A stretch of 64,000 nucleotides of DNA. Source: an uncultured Bacteroides sp. Lineage in GTDB: Bacteria > Bacteroidota > Bacteroidia > Bacteroidales > Bacteroidaceae. The notes below the pieces were generated by a model. The model was given only the letters and a program-made list of their open reading frames with translations, was not told where the DNA came from and searched no databases. This document shows, one piece after another, positions 25,033-34,353 of this stretch. A program made the position numbers and the translations under genes. The stretch's first letter is position 1; every line of letters begins with the position of its first letter. The stretch is from contig CALULP010000010.1 in the NCBI GenBank assembly GCA_944321495.1, positions 62,001-126,000 of the forward strand, in the 5' to 3' direction.

Positions 25033-25893
25033 ATGGACAGAAAACGTGTTTCGCAGCAAGTGGCCTTCGGGCTGTTCCGTTTGCTCAGCCTGAGCGTGGT
25101 GGTTATCCTGTTTGCCATCCTGGGCTTTATTATATATAAAGGTATAGGCGTCATCAGCTGGGAGTTCCTCACCACGCCGCCCACGGACGGCATGACCTCG
25201 GGCGGCATCTGGCCCGCCATCGTGGGTACGTTCTGCCTGATGGCGGGCAGCGCGCTCTTTGCCTTCCCCGTGGGGGTGATGAGCGGCATCTACATGAACG
25301 AGTATGCACCCCGGGGTTGGGTGGTGCGCTTCATCCGGGTGATGACCAACAACCTCAGCGGCATCCCGTCCATCGTGTTCGGCCTGTTCGGCATGGCCTT
25401 GTTTGTGAACTACCTGGACTTTGGCGACAGCATCCTGGCCGGCTCGCTCACCCTGGGGCTGCTGAGCCTGCCGCTGGTCATCCGCACCACCGAGGAGGCC
25501 TTGAAGGCCATCCCCGACAGCCTGCGCGAGGGCAGCCGCGCGCTGGGCGCCACGAAACTGCAGACCATCTGGCACGTCGTCCTGCCCATGGGCATGCCCA
25601 ACATCATCACCGGGCTTATCCTGGCCTTGGGGCGCGTGTCTGGCGAGACGGCGCCCATCCTCTTCACCTGTGCCGCCTACTTCCTGCCCCAGCTGCCATC
25701 GGGCCTGCTGGACCAGTGCATGGCGTTGCCCTACCACCTGTACGTCATCTCCACCAGCGGGGTCGACATGGAGGCGCAGTTGCCCATAGCCTACGGCACG
25801 GCGCTGGTGCTCATCGTCATCATCCTCCTGGTGAACCTGCTGGCCAACGCCTTGCGCAGGTACTTCGAGAAGAAGGTGAAGACAAATGGGTGA
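25033..25893 (+). CDS. pstA: Phosphate ABC permease PstA
   Basis: 286 residues, six membrane segments. The permease coupling loop is LREGSRALGATKLQTIWHVV near residue 175, and ALGRVSGETAPILFT near 205 is typical of PstA. It forms the inner-membrane channel with PstC. It starts 12 nt after pstC and is followed by a 22-bp tandem repeat within the operon, before pstB. Confidence 0.93.
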   Translation: MDRKRVSQQVAFGLFRLLSLSVVVILFAILGFIIYKGIGVISWEFLTTPPTDGMTSGGIWPAIVGTFCLMAGSALFAFPVGVMSGIYMNEYAPRGWVVRFIRVMTNNLSGIPSIVFGLFGMALFVNYLDFGDSILAGSLTLGLLSLPLVIRTTEEALKAIPDSLREGSRALGATKLQTIWHVVLPMGMPNIITGLILALGRVSGETAPILFTCAAYFLPQLPSGLLDQCMALPYHLYVISTSGVDMEAQLPIAYGTALVLIVIILLVNLLANALRRYFEKKVKTNG

Positions 25894-25908
25894 CAACAGT
25901 TCCGGGCT

Positions 25909-26018
25909 TTGGAACCGTCGTATCCGGGGATTGGAACCGTCGTATCCGGGGATTGGACCCTGCATATCCGGGGATTGGACCAGACGTATCCGGGCTTTGG
26001 AACCAACGGTTCCAGGCC
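25909..26018. repeat. Five 22-bp tandem repeats inside the pst operon
   Basis: Units start at 25909, 25931, 25953, 25975 and 25997; each begins TTGGA and carries a (T)ATCCGGG-type block near the end. Units 1 and 2 are identical. A partial copy precedes them. They fill almost the entire gap between pstA and pstB. Confidence 0.85.
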
Positions 26019-26094
26019 GAGGGACTGGGTTGGAACCATTATGTGACTATGTATTAATGACTTATAAAATTCATCTTAATTACTATACAGACTT

Positions 26095-26847
26095 ATGAAC
26101 AAGATAGAAACGCGCGACGTCAACTTCTGGTACGGCGGCTTCCACGCCCTGAAAGGCATCAGCATGGCCATTGAAGAGCGGTCGGTGGTGGCCTTCATCG
26201 GCCCCTCGGGATGCGGGAAGTCTACCTTCCTGCGCCTGCTGAACCGCATGAACGACCTCATTCCCGATACCCGCCTGGAGGGGCAAATCCTTATCGACGG
26301 GCAGGACATCTACGGCAAAGGCATCCGGGTAGACGAGCTCCGGGGGAAGGTGGGCATGGTGTTCCAGCGTCCCAACCCTTTCCCGAAATCCATCTTCGAG
26401 AACGTGGCCTACGGCCTGCGGGTGAACGGCGTGAAGGACGAGAAGTTCATCCGCCAGCGGGTGGAGGAAACCTTGAAGGGCGCCGCCCTGTGGGACGAGG
26501 TGAAGGACAAGCTCAAGGTTTCCGCCTACGCCCTCTCCGGCGGCCAGCAGCAACGCCTCTGCATCGCCCGCGCCATGGCCGTGTCGCCCTCGGTGCTGCT
26601 GATGGACGAACCTGCCTCGGCCCTCGACCCCATTTCCACCGCCAAGGTGGAAGAGCTCATCCACGAGCTGAAGCGGCAGTACACCATCGTCATCGTCACC
26701 CACAACATGCAGCAGGCAGCCCGCGTCAGCGACCGCACGGCTTTCTTCTACATGGGCGAGATGGTGGAAATGGGCGACACGAAGAAGATATTTACCCATC
26801 CCGACAAGGAGGCTACGCAAAATTACATTACAGGCCGCTTCGGTTGA
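26095..26847 (+). CDS. pstB: Phosphate ABC transporter ATPase
   Basis: 250 residues. Walker [10 protein letters not shown] (about 36-44), signature LSGGQQQR near 148, Walker [13 protein letters not shown] near 168, and switch His in IVTHNMQQA near 202. The [21 protein letters not shown] combination is specific to PstB. It energises PstC-PstA. The start is 201 nt after pstA, with the tandem repeat in between; a separate internal promoter cannot be ruled out. Confidence 0.95.
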   Translation: MNKIETRDVNFWYGGFHALKGISMAIEERSVVAFIGPSGCGKSTFLRLLNRMNDLIPDTRLEGQILIDGQDIYGKGIRVDELRGKVGMVFQRPNPFPKSIFENVAYGLRVNGVKDEKFIRQRVEETLKGAALWDEVKDKLKVSAYALSGGQQQRLCIARAMAVSPSVLLMDEPASALDPISTAKVEELIHELKRQYTIVIVTHNMQQAARVSDRTAFFYMGEMVEMGDTKKIFTHPDKEATQNYITGRFG

Positions 26848-26963
26848 CGCATCCCCCAAAAAACAGGCAAGGGAAGGAGGCGGATATGGATGCTTTTTTG
26901 CATATTTGCAGCATTGAAGCGACTGCGGCAAGAATATTAACCCAAAAAAGAACACATAAAACT

Positions 26964-27659
26964 ATGGTAAAATTTATCGAATCGGAACTCGTCCTGTTGA
27001 AAAAGGAAATAGGCGAGATGTGGACCTTGGTCTACAACCAGTTGGACCGTGCCGGCGAGGCCGTGCTTACGTTGGACCGCAAGCTGGCGCAACAGGTGCT
27101 GGTGCGCGAACGCCGGGTGAATGCTTTCGAGCTGAAAATAGACAGCGACGTGGAAGATGTCATTGCCCTGTACAACCCCGTGGCCATCGACCTGCGTTTC
27201 GTGTTGGCCATGATGAAAATCAATACCAACCTGGAACGCTTGGGCGACTTTGCCGAGGGAATCGCGCGTTTCGCCATCCACTGCCAGGAGGTGGCGCTTG
27301 ACAGCGAACTGGTGAAGAAACTGCGCTTGGGGGAGATGATATCGCAGGTGCTGTCCATGCTCGAACTGGCCAAAAAAGCGTTGGAGGAGGAAAATCTGGA
27401 GCTGGCAACGGCAGTCTTTGCCAAAGACAACCTGCTGGACGAAATAAACGTGGAAGCCACCAATATCCTGGCTGACTATGTAAAGCAGCATCCGGAAAGT
27501 GCGTTGACCTGCCTGAACCTGGTCAGTGTATTCCGCAAGCTGGAACGCTCGGGCGACCACATCACCAACATCGCGGAAGAAATCGTATTCTTCATCGATG
27601 CCAAAGTCTTGAAGCATAGCGGGCATACCGAGGAACATTATCCGGAAGATAATGCATGA
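26964..27659 (+). CDS. phoU: Phosphate signalling protein PhoU
   Basis: 231 residues from the ATG at 26964; the frame is open far upstream within pstB but without homology there. It is all helical with the two repeated PhoU motifs: about residues 70-100 (PVAIDLRFVLAMMKINTNLERLGDFAEGI) and the second repeat, SALTCLNLVSVFRKLERSGDHITNIAEEIVF near 180-212. The E-R-x-G-D metal sites are kept in both halves. It restrains PstSCAB and its sensor kinase when phosphate is plentiful. Last gene of the pst operon. Confidence 0.93.
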   Translation: MVKFIESELVLLKKEIGEMWTLVYNQLDRAGEAVLTLDRKLAQQVLVRERRVNAFELKIDSDVEDVIALYNPVAIDLRFVLAMMKINTNLERLGDFAEGIARFAIHCQEVALDSELVKKLRLGEMISQVLSMLELAKKALEEENLELATAVFAKDNLLDEINVEATNILADYVKQHPESALTCLNLVSVFRKLERSGDHITNIAEEIVFFIDAKVLKHSGHTEEHYPEDNA

Positions 27660-27684
27660 ACCGGTAGCCGCGTTAGAATCTGTA

Positions 27685-27713
27685 AGGCACGTCCGGGTTG
27701 CACAAGCGTGCCT
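27685..27713 (+). terminator. Weak hairpin after phoU
   Basis: AGGCACG (27685-27691) pairs with CGTGCCT (27707-27713). A short T-run (CTTTTCCC) follows 12 nt later. It is the only terminator-like structure near the end of the pst operon. Confidence 0.35.
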
Positions 27714-27886
27714 CTTGCAACGGCTTTTCCCGAGGAAATAAGTTACATTATCGGGCTAAAACTTAGTATTTTTTATAAAATAGGCTTATATTTGCCTCTT
27801 GATTTAACGACTGGCAAAAAGGCAGCCCGCAATTTGGTATAAAGTGAAAGCATTTTCAAAAATATGTTATAAGACATGTTTTTTTA

Positions 27887-27919
27887 TTTGGTAGGTATCA
27901 CCAAAAGCGTCTATCTTTG
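27887..27919 (+). promoter_or_regulatory. Promoter of the small RNA candidate
   Basis: TTTG (27887-27890) and TATCTTTG (27912-27919) are 21 nt apart, a full match to the Bacteroides -33/-7 consensus. The start site should lie at about 27924-27927. Confidence 0.8.
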
Positions 27920-27923
27920 TGAC

Positions 27924-28015
27924 GTTATCCTGAAAACAATCTTTTTACCTTAAGAAAAAAACTAATACCTATTGAAAACTGAAAAGGGAGGCTTTGTGAA
28001 AAGCTTCCTTTTTTT
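27924..28015 (+). ncRNA. Small RNA candidate (about 90 nt)
   Basis: It has its own consensus promoter and an intrinsic terminator, and no reading frame of useful length. The 5' part is A/T-rich and unstructured (GTTATCCTGAAAACAATCT, then a poly-A-like stretch), followed by ctaatacctattgaaaact (27962-27980) and the terminator hairpin. That 19-mer is exactly complementary to the leader of the mRNA for the protein at 6844-7203. This layout, a single-stranded seed region before a terminator stem, is that of trans-acting base-pairing RNAs. The family is not recognised. Confidence 0.65.
27983..28015 (+). terminator. Terminator of the small RNA candidate
   Basis: Stem of about 13 bp (27983-27995 with 28000-28012, two G-U pairs) capped by a GTGA (GNRA) tetraloop and followed by T residues to 28015. 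Confidence 0.85.
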
Positions 28016-28111
28016 ATGTCGTTTTGCTAACCTTTTGTTACCTTCCTCTAAATTTATAAGATTGTGACTAAGAGCACGCAGGAGTGCCCGGGAAACAAGA
28101 TGTCGGCCTTG

Positions 28112-28161
28112 TTTTTTATTCTGCCGGCTAAAACCTCCAGGATTTTATCTAAATTTGCAGG
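28112..28161 (+). promoter_or_regulatory. Promoter block of the HD hydrolase gene, shared with ribE
   Basis: TTTTTTATTCTGCCG (28112-28126), TAAAACCTCC (28129-28138) and ATTTTATCTA (28142-28151) lead into the -7 box TAAATTTG (28150-28157). The same blocks in the same order are found at 58634-58684 in front of ribE. There is no TTTG at -33; the conserved blocks occupy that place, which suggests a regulator site or another sigma factor. Confidence 0.65.
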
Positions 28162-28175
28162 CAAAATAGCCGGAC

Positions 28176-29411
28176 ATGTCTTACGAAAGCAAAATCATCA
28201 ACGACCCGGTGTTCGGGTTTATCAAGATACCCAAGGGATTGCTGTACGATGTAGTGCGTCATCCGCTTTTGCAACGGCTGACGCGCATTAAGCAACTGGG
28301 CCTTTCATCGGTGGTTTACCCCGGGGCGCAGCACACGCGTTTCCAGCACTCGCTGGGGGCTTATTACCTGATGAGCGAAGCCATTCAGCACCTTACCACC
28401 AAAGGGAACTTCATTTTTGACAGTGAAGCGGAAGCGGTAGAGGCGGCCATCCTGATGCATGACATCGGACATGGCCCGTTCTCTCATGTGCTGGAAAATA
28501 CCATCGTGCGCGACATTTGCCATGAGGAAATCTCGTTGATGCTGATGGACCGCATGAACCGTGACTTTGGCGGGCAGCTTTCTCTTGCCATCCGTATTTT
28601 CAAGGATGAATACCCTAAGCGTTTCCTGCACCAGTTGGTGAGCGGGCAGCTGGATATGGACCGGCTGGACTACTTGCGGCGCGACAGTTTTTATACGGGA
28701 GTTACTGAAGGAAACATCGGCTCGGCGCGTATCATCAAGATGCTCGATGTGAAGGATGACCAACTGGTAGTGGAGGCCAAAGGTATTTATTCTATTGAGA
28801 ACTTCCTTACGGCCAGGCGCTTGATGTACTGGCAGGTGTATTTGCACAAGACCTCTGTGGCCTATGAGCGGATGCTTATCAGCGCTTTGCTTCGTGCCAA
28901 GGAACTGGCGGCGCGTGGCGAGGAAGTGTTTGCTTCGCCTGCTTTGCGATTTTTTCTTTACAATGACATCGATAGAAACGCATTCTTGGAATGTCCCGAA
29001 TGTTTGGAGAATTTCATCCGTCTGGATGATAACGACATTTGGACTTCACTGAAAGTGTGGTGTTCGCATCCCGATAAGGTGCTCTCTACTTTGAGCACTG
29101 GTATGGTGGATCGTCGTATTTTCAAGGTGGAGATTTCGTCCGAGCCTGTCAGCCGTGAGCGGATATGCAGGCTGACAGCGTCTGTTATCGCCCAGCTGGG
29201 CATTACGGAACATGAGGCTGGTTATTTCATCGCTACTCCGAGTATTGAGCGGAATATGTATGATCCTGCCGATGACAGCATCGACATACTCTATAACGAC
29301 GGCACTACCCGGAATATAGCCGAAGCTTCGGACATGTTGAACATCTCGTTGCTATCCAAAAAAGTGAAAAAACATTACTTGTGCTATTTGCGTATGCAAG
29401 GGGTTGCATAA
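28176..29411 (+). CDS. HD-domain phosphohydrolase (dGTPase/SAMHD1-like)
   Basis: 411 residues. The HD metal site is complete: H in YPGAQHTRFQHSLG near residue 54-60, HDIGHGPFSH near 95, and D in GQLDMDRLDYLRRDS near 165. The SRFQHSLGxY-type sequence and the RDSFYTGV loop place it with the HD hydrolases related to dNTP triphosphohydrolases. It precedes lpxD in many Bacteroidales. The substrate is not determinable; a role in nucleotide pools or nucleotide signals is likely. lpxD starts 77 nt downstream on the same strand. Confidence 0.88.
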   Translation: MSYESKIINDPVFGFIKIPKGLLYDVVRHPLLQRLTRIKQLGLSSVVYPGAQHTRFQHSLGAYYLMSEAIQHLTTKGNFIFDSEAEAVEAAILMHDIGHGPFSHVLENTIVRDICHEEISLMLMDRMNRDFGGQLSLAIRIFKDEYPKRFLHQLVSGQLDMDRLDYLRRDSFYTGVTEGNIGSARIIKMLDVKDDQLVVEAKGIYSIENFLTARRLMYWQVYLHKTSVAYERMLISALLRAKELAARGEEVFASPALRFFLYNDIDRNAFLECPECLENFIRLDDNDIWTSLKVWCSHPDKVLSTLSTGMVDRRIFKVEISSEPVSRERICRLTASVIAQLGITEHEAGYFIATPSIERNMYDPADDSIDILYNDGTTRNIAEASDMLNISLLSKKVKKHYLCYLRMQGVA

Positions 29412-29488
29412 AATATTCTCCACAGAATAAGGATATATGAAAAAAAAGTCCGTTATTTGTAGTTTAAAATCGTCTAACAAGATAGAAA

Positions 29489-30529
29489 ATGGAGTTTTCC
29501 GCTAAACAAATCGCAGCATTCATCCAAGGTGAAATAGTAGGGGATGAAAACGCAACCGTGCATACCTTTGCCAAAATAGAGGAAGGTGTACCCGGGGCAT
29601 TGTCGTTCTTGTCCAACCCCAAGTATATACCTTATTTATATGAGACCAATGCCAGTATCGTGTTGGTGAACCGTGACTTTGTGCCCGAACAGGCAGTGAA
29701 AGCCACAATGATAAAAGTAGACAATGCTTACGAAAGCCTTGCGAGGTTGCTCACCCTATACGAGCAAAGCAAGCCCAAACATACGGGTGTCCATGCTTTG
29801 GCTTTTGTTGCCCCGACGGCAAAGATTGGTAAGGATGTCTATATCGCTCCTTTCGCTTATGTGGGCGAGCATGCCGAAGTGGGCGACCGCACCCAGCTCT
29901 ATCCGCATGCCACGGTGGGTGAAGGTGTCAAAATAGGAGATGACTGTATTGTATATGCCAATGCCACGATTTACCACGATTGCCGGGTAGGTAACCGCTG
30001 TGTGTTGCATTCGGGAAGTGTGGTCGGTGCAGACGGTTTCGGCTTTGCGCCTACGGCAGAGGGATATGAGAAGATTCCCCAGATAGGTATTGTCGTGCTG
30101 GAAGATGATGTGGAGATTGGTGCCAATACGTGCGTAGACCGTGCCACTATGGGAGCAACCATTGTGCACCGGGGGGTTAAACTGGACAATCTGGTGCAGG
30201 TGGCGCACAACGACGAGATTGGCTCGCATACGGTGATGGCTGCCCAGGTGGGCATAGCTGGTTCGACCAAAGTGGGAGAGTGGTGCATGTTCGGCGGACA
30301 GGTCGGCATTGCAGGACATATACACATTGGCGACAAGGTGGTGTTTGGTGCCCAGTCGGGTGTGCCCAGCAGTGTGGAGGCCAACCAGCAGCTGATAGGT
30401 ACTCCGCCCATGGAAGAACGTCCATACTTCAGGGCACAGGCCGTGTTCCGCAAACTCCCGGATATGTACCGCGAGTTGGGTGCCCTTCGGAAAGAATTGA
30501 ATGAATTGAAAAAACAATTAAATAAGTGA
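29489..30529 (+). CDS. lpxD: UDP-3-O-(3-hydroxyacyl)glucosamine N-acyltransferase
   Basis: 346 residues. Residues 1-100 form the uridine-binding domain ([20 protein letters not shown]); 105-300 are hexapeptide repeats (I-G-x-D/N-x-x pattern) of a left-handed beta-helix; the catalytic His is in [11 protein letters not shown] near residue 240. The C-terminus is a coiled coil ([17 protein letters not shown]). It adds the second acyl chain in lipid A synthesis. lpxC-fabZ starts 2 nt after the stop. Confidence 0.95.
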   Translation: MEFSAKQIAAFIQGEIVGDENATVHTFAKIEEGVPGALSFLSNPKYIPYLYETNASIVLVNRDFVPEQAVKATMIKVDNAYESLARLLTLYEQSKPKHTGVHALAFVAPTAKIGKDVYIAPFAYVGEHAEVGDRTQLYPHATVGEGVKIGDDCIVYANATIYHDCRVGNRCVLHSGSVVGADGFGFAPTAEGYEKIPQIGIVVLEDDVEIGANTCVDRATMGATIVHRGVKLDNLVQVAHNDEIGSHTVMAAQVGIAGSTKVGEWCMFGGQVGIAGHIHIGDKVVFGAQSGVPSSVEANQQLIGTPPMEERPYFRAQAVFRKLPDMYRELGALRKELNELKKQLNK

Positions 30530-30531
30530 CC

Positions 30532-31917
30532 ATGTTGAAACAAAAGACTCTGAAAGAAAGCTTTTCGCTGAGTGGGAAAGGACTTCACACGGGACTTAAC
30601 CTGACTGTTACGTTCAATCCGGCTCCCGATAACCACGGTTACAAAATACAGCGTACGGATTTAGAGGGGCAACCTGTTATCGATGCTGTCGCCGACCATG
30701 TGGTGGAAACAACCCGTGGTACGGTAATCGCTCAAAACGGTGCCAAGGTGAGTACCATTGAACATGGGATGGCGGCTCTTTATGCTTTGGGCATAGATAA
30801 CTGCCTGATACAAGTGGATGGCCCTGAGTTCCCGATCTTGGATGGCAGTGCGCAATACTATGTCAAGGAAATAGAACGTGTAGGCACGGTGGAACAGAAT
30901 GCCGTGAAAGATTTTTATATCATCAAGTCGAAAATAGAGTTTCGCGATGAGGCTACAGGTTCGTCTATCATCGTGTTGCCGGATGAACGTTTCAGTTTGA
31001 ATGTACTGGTTTCTTATGACTCCAACATCATTCCCAACCAGTTTGCCACGTTGGAAGATATGGCGAAGTTTAAGGACGAGGTCGCTGCAAGTCGTACGTT
31101 TGTGTTCGTGCGTGAGATAGAACCTCTGTTGCAGGCCGGCCTTATCAAAGGTGGTGACCTGGACAACGCCATTGTGATTTATGAACGCGAAATGTCGCAA
31201 GAAAGTTTCGATAAATTGGCAGATGTGATGAAAGTCCCCCACATGGATGCCAAGCACTTGGGATACATCAACCATAAACCGTTGGTGTGGCCCAACGAGT
31301 GTGCCCGCCATAAACTGCTGGATGTAATCGGTGACTTGGCGTTGATAGGCAAACCCATCAAGGGCCGCATCATTGCCACCCGTCCCGGGCATACCATTAA
31401 TAATAAGTTTGCCCGCCAGATGCGCAAGGAAATCCGCCTGCATGAGATTCAGGCTCCGATATATGATTGTAACCGTGCGCCCATCATGGATGTGAACCGC
31501 ATCCGCGAACTGTTGCCCCACCGTTACCCGTTCCAGTTGGTAGACAAAGTGATAGAGATAGGTGCCAACTACATTGTAGGGGTAAAGAACGTAACTTCCA
31601 ACGAGCCTTTCTTCCAAGGACATTTCCCGCAGGAGCCTGTAATGCCGGGCGTGCTTCAGATAGAGGCCATGGCACAGGTGGGCGGCCTGTTGGTATTGAA
31701 CTCGGTGGATGAGCCGGAACGCTATTCTACTTATTTCTTGAAAATAGATGGAGTAAAATTCCGCCAGAAAGTAGTGCCGGGCGATACTTTGTTGTTCCGT
31801 GTGGAATTGATGGCGCCGATACGCCGTGGCATCTCTACCATGAAAGGATATGTGTTTGTGGGCGAGAAAGTGGTTTGTGAAGCCGAGTTCATGGCACAGA
31901 TAGTAAAGAACAAATAA
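30532..31917 (+). CDS. lpxC/fabZ: LpxC-FabZ fusion: UDP-3-O-acyl-GlcNAc deacetylase / 3-hydroxyacyl-ACP dehydratase
   Basis: 461 residues from the ATG at 30532; an alternative GTG at 30526 overlaps lpxD. Residues 1-310 are LpxC: GKGLHTG near 17, EHGMAALYA near 79 with the Zn-binding His, and KHLGYINHKPLVWPNECARHKLLD with the HKxxD set near 237-265. Residues 320-461 are FabZ: LPHRYPFQLVD near 330 and GHFPQEPVMPGVLQIEAMAQ near 363 with the catalytic His and Glu. The fusion is typical of Bacteroidetes and links lipid A deacetylation with hydroxyacyl chain supply. Confidence 0.96.
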   Translation: MLKQKTLKESFSLSGKGLHTGLNLTVTFNPAPDNHGYKIQRTDLEGQPVIDAVADHVVETTRGTVIAQNGAKVSTIEHGMAALYALGIDNCLIQVDGPEFPILDGSAQYYVKEIERVGTVEQNAVKDFYIIKSKIEFRDEATGSSIIVLPDERFSLNVLVSYDSNIIPNQFATLEDMAKFKDEVAASRTFVFVREIEPLLQAGLIKGGDLDNAIVIYEREMSQESFDKLADVMKVPHMDAKHLGYINHKPLVWPNECARHKLLDVIGDLALIGKPIKGRIIATRPGHTINNKFARQMRKEIRLHEIQAPIYDCNRAPIMDVNRIRELLPHRYPFQLVDKVIEIGANYIVGVKNVTSNEPFFQGHFPQEPVMPGVLQIEAMAQVGGLLVLNSVDEPERYSTYFLKIDGVKFRQKVVPGDTLLFRVELMAPIRRGISTMKGYVFVGEKVVCEAEFMAQIVKNK

Positions 31918-31929
31918 ATTAATAATGGA

Positions 31930-31998
31930 GAATGAAAAATGAAGAATTAGCCGGTTGCTCTTTTCCCAGAGTGAAGTGGAATTCTTCATTTTTTATTC
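31930..31998. repeat. Inverted repeat between lpxC-fabZ and lpxA
   Basis: GAATGAAAAATGAAGAATT (31930-31948) pairs with AATTCTTCATTTTTTATTC (31980-31998), one mismatch, loop 31 nt. The position within an operon suggests a stability or partial termination element. Confidence 0.65.
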
Positions 31999-32016
31999 TT
32001 AATCTTTCATTGATAT

Positions 32017-32790
32017 ATGATTAGTCCTTTAGCATACATCCACCCCGAAGCACAAATCGGGGAGAACGTTGAAATCGCTCCGTTTGTCTTTATCGATAAA
32101 AATGTGGTGATTGGCGACAACAATAAAATCATGGCAAATGTCAATATTTTATATGGAGCGCGTATAGGAAATGGGAATACCATCTTCCCTGGTGCCGTTA
32201 TCGGCGCCGTTCCCCAAGATTTGAAGTTCAGGGGCGAGGAAACTACAGCTGAAGTAGGAAATAACAATACCATCCGCGAAAACGTTACCATTAACCGGGG
32301 TACGGCAGCCAAGGGGAAAACTGTTGTGGGCAGCAATAACCTCTTGATGGAAGGCGTGCATGTGGCGCATGATACTACGATAGGCAACGGGTGCATTATC
32401 GGTAATTCTACTAAGATGGCTGGTGAAGTAGTGATTGACGACTTTTCCATAGTCAGCGCTAATGTGCTGATGCACCAGTTTTGCCGTGTGGGCGGATATG
32501 GCATGATACAAGGCGGAAGCCGTTTCAGCAAGGATATCCCACCTTACATCATTGCCGGACGTGAGCCTATCTGTTACGCAGGTATCAACATTGTAGGGTT
32601 GCGTCGCCGGGGATTTTCCAATGAAACCATTGAGAGCATACACAACGCTTATCGCATCATTTACCAAAGTGGTCTGAATACGACCGATGCCCTGAAGAAA
32701 ATAGAAAGCGAAATGGAAATAACCCCCGAAATAAATTATATCGTAACCTTTATCAAAGAATCGGCACGGGGTATTATTCCGGGCAAATAA
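32017..32790 (+). CDS. lpxA: UDP-N-acetylglucosamine acyltransferase
   Basis: 257 residues. Left-handed beta-helix hexapeptide repeats run from about residue 5 to 190 (HPEAQIGENVEIAPFVFID); the catalytic His is in GVHVAHDTTIGNG near residue 121, and the family motif NIVGLRRRGFS near 195 starts the C-terminal helical domain. It catalyses the first step of lipid A synthesis. It follows lpxC-fabZ after a 99-nt spacer with an inverted repeat. Confidence 0.95.
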   Translation: MISPLAYIHPEAQIGENVEIAPFVFIDKNVVIGDNNKIMANVNILYGARIGNGNTIFPGAVIGAVPQDLKFRGEETTAEVGNNNTIRENVTINRGTAAKGKTVVGSNNLLMEGVHVAHDTTIGNGCIIGNSTKMAGEVVIDDFSIVSANVLMHQFCRVGGYGMIQGGSRFSKDIPPYIIAGREPICYAGINIVGLRRRGFSNETIESIHNAYRIIYQSGLNTTDALKKIESEMEITPEINYIVTFIKESARGIIPGK

Positions 32791-32840
32791 GCGGGACGGG
32801 AAAGACAGTTGAGTATTAAATTTCAATAATCAAGCAACTT

Positions 32841-33407
32841 ATGATCTACAGATTTACAATCATCTCGGACGAGGTAGACGATTTTGTCAGAGAGATACAG
32901 ATAGACCCTGAAGCAACCTTTTATGACTTCCACAAGGCAATCTTGAAGTCGGTAGGCTATGCGGACGACCAGATGACTTCTTTCTTTATTTGTGATGACG
33001 ATTGGGAACGGGAAAAGGAAATCACACTGGAAGAAATGGATACCAATTCGGAAATGGACAGCTGGGTAATGAAAGATACCCGTATCAACGAATTGGTGGA
33101 AGATGAGAAGCAGAAACTGCTCTATGTATTCGACTACATGACGGAGCGTTGTTTTTTCATTGAGTTGTCCGAAATCATCACCAAGAAGTCCATGACGGGT
33201 GCCAAATGTACAAGGCAGTCGGGCGAACCTCCCAAACAGACTGTGGACTTCGACGAGTTTGAGGCAAAGGCTAACGCATCGGGGATGGACCTTGACGAAA
33301 ACTTTTACGGTGACCAAGGCTATAATGATGACGAGTTCGACCAAGAAGGTTTCGGGGGCTTCGATGAAGGTAGCGGCGGCAATCCTTATGACGAAGACAG
33401 ATATTGA
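32841..33407 (+). CDS. PRiA4_ORF3-like acidic protein
   Basis: 188 residues. Residues 1-130 match the fold once named after plasmid pRiA4b ORF-3 (IS1096 passenger TnpR-like): MIYRFTIISDEVDDFVREIQI, FYDFHKAILKSVGY and a W/C-x-x-E-type core. The tail from about 135 is very acidic and Gly/Asp/Tyr-rich (DEFDQEGFGGFDEG). No transposase is nearby, so the name does not mean a mobile element here. Function unknown. It is 6 nt upstream of miaA and probably co-transcribed with it. Confidence 0.8.
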   Translation: MIYRFTIISDEVDDFVREIQIDPEATFYDFHKAILKSVGYADDQMTSFFICDDDWEREKEITLEEMDTNSEMDSWVMKDTRINELVEDEKQKLLYVFDYMTERCFFIELSEIITKKSMTGAKCTRQSGEPPKQTVDFDEFEAKANASGMDLDENFYGDQGYNDDEFDQEGFGGFDEGSGGNPYDEDRY

Positions 33408-33413
33408 CCTTAA

Positions 33414-34319
33414 ATGTCCTCCTTGCTTGTCTTAATCGGTCCCACGGGCGTGGGGAAGACGGAGTTAAGCCTCCGTCTGGCAGAACGGTATCAGACGTGC
33501 ATTGTGTCGGCAGACTCTCGTCAGCTTTATGTCGATTTGAAGATAGGTACCGCGGCGCCTACCCTTGAACAGTTGGCACGGGTGAAGCATTACCTAGTGG
33601 GCACTTTGCAGCTGACCGATTATTACAGCGCTGCCCGGTACGAGGAGGAGGTGATGAAACTCTTGCCCAAGCTTTTTGCCAAACATCCGGTGGTGGTGTT
33701 GACGGGCGGTTCCATGATGTACGTGGATGCCGTGTGCAAAGGCATTGACGATATCCCTACGGTAGACGATGAAACCCGCCGCTTCCTGTTGCAACGTTAT
33801 GAGGAGGAGGGGCTGGAGCGGCTTTCCGCAGAACTGAAATTGCTCGACCCGGAGTATTATGCCATCGTTGACCTGAAAAACCCCAAGCGTGTCATCCATG
33901 CCTTGGAAATCTGCTACATGACGGGCAAGACTTATACCTCTTTCCGTACCCGACGGGTGAAAGAGCGTCCCTTCCGCATCGTGAAAGTGGGACTGACCCG
34001 CAACCGTGAAGAACTTTACTGCCGCATCAATCGGCGTGTGGACCAGATGATGGCCGACGGCTTGCTCGAAGAAGCAAGCCGTGTTTATCCCTATCGTTCG
34101 CTCAATTCCCTGAATACAGTAGGCTATAAAGAACTGTTCAAGTACCTCGACGGCGAGTGGACGTTGGACTTTGCCGTGGAGAAAATCAAGCAGAACAGCC
34201 GTATTTATTCGCGCAAGCAGATGACGTGGTTCAAGCGCGATGCCGATATCCGCTGGTTCCATCCGGAGCAGGAGGCGGAGATTACGGCGTATCTGGATAG
34301 TGTTCTGCCGGTAGAATAG
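33414..34319 (+). CDS. miaA: tRNA dimethylallyltransferase
   Basis: 301 residues. The P-loop GPTGVGKT is at residues 9-16, followed by [17 protein letters not shown] (the conserved Asp and Gln), [17 protein letters not shown] near 100 and [15 protein letters not shown] near 165; the C-terminal [14 protein letters not shown] and [15 protein letters not shown] are typical. It adds a dimethylallyl group to A37 of tRNAs that read U-starting codons. Many Bacteroides carry two miaA copies; this one has the short form. Confidence 0.93.
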   Translation: MSSLLVLIGPTGVGKTELSLRLAERYQTCIVSADSRQLYVDLKIGTAAPTLEQLARVKHYLVGTLQLTDYYSAARYEEEVMKLLPKLFAKHPVVVLTGGSMMYVDAVCKGIDDIPTVDDETRRFLLQRYEEEGLERLSAELKLLDPEYYAIVDLKNPKRVIHALEICYMTGKTYTSFRTRRVKERPFRIVKVGLTRNREELYCRINRRVDQMMADGLLEEASRVYPYRSLNSLNTVGYKELFKYLDGEWTLDFAVEKIKQNSRIYSRKQMTWFKRDADIRWFHPEQEAEITAYLDSVLPVE

Positions 34320-34353
34320 CAGTTATGTCTTATCATTAATCAGGAGGATAGTT

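Noticed and set aside
26211..26963. N-terminal extension of PhoU through pstB
   Set aside because: Open only as an alternate frame of pstB; PhoU similarity starts at the ATG at 26964.
32841..33407. Insertion sequence (name IS1096/PRiA4_ORF3)
   Set aside because: Only the accessory-type domain is present, with no transposase or terminal inverted repeats; it sits in a housekeeping operon.
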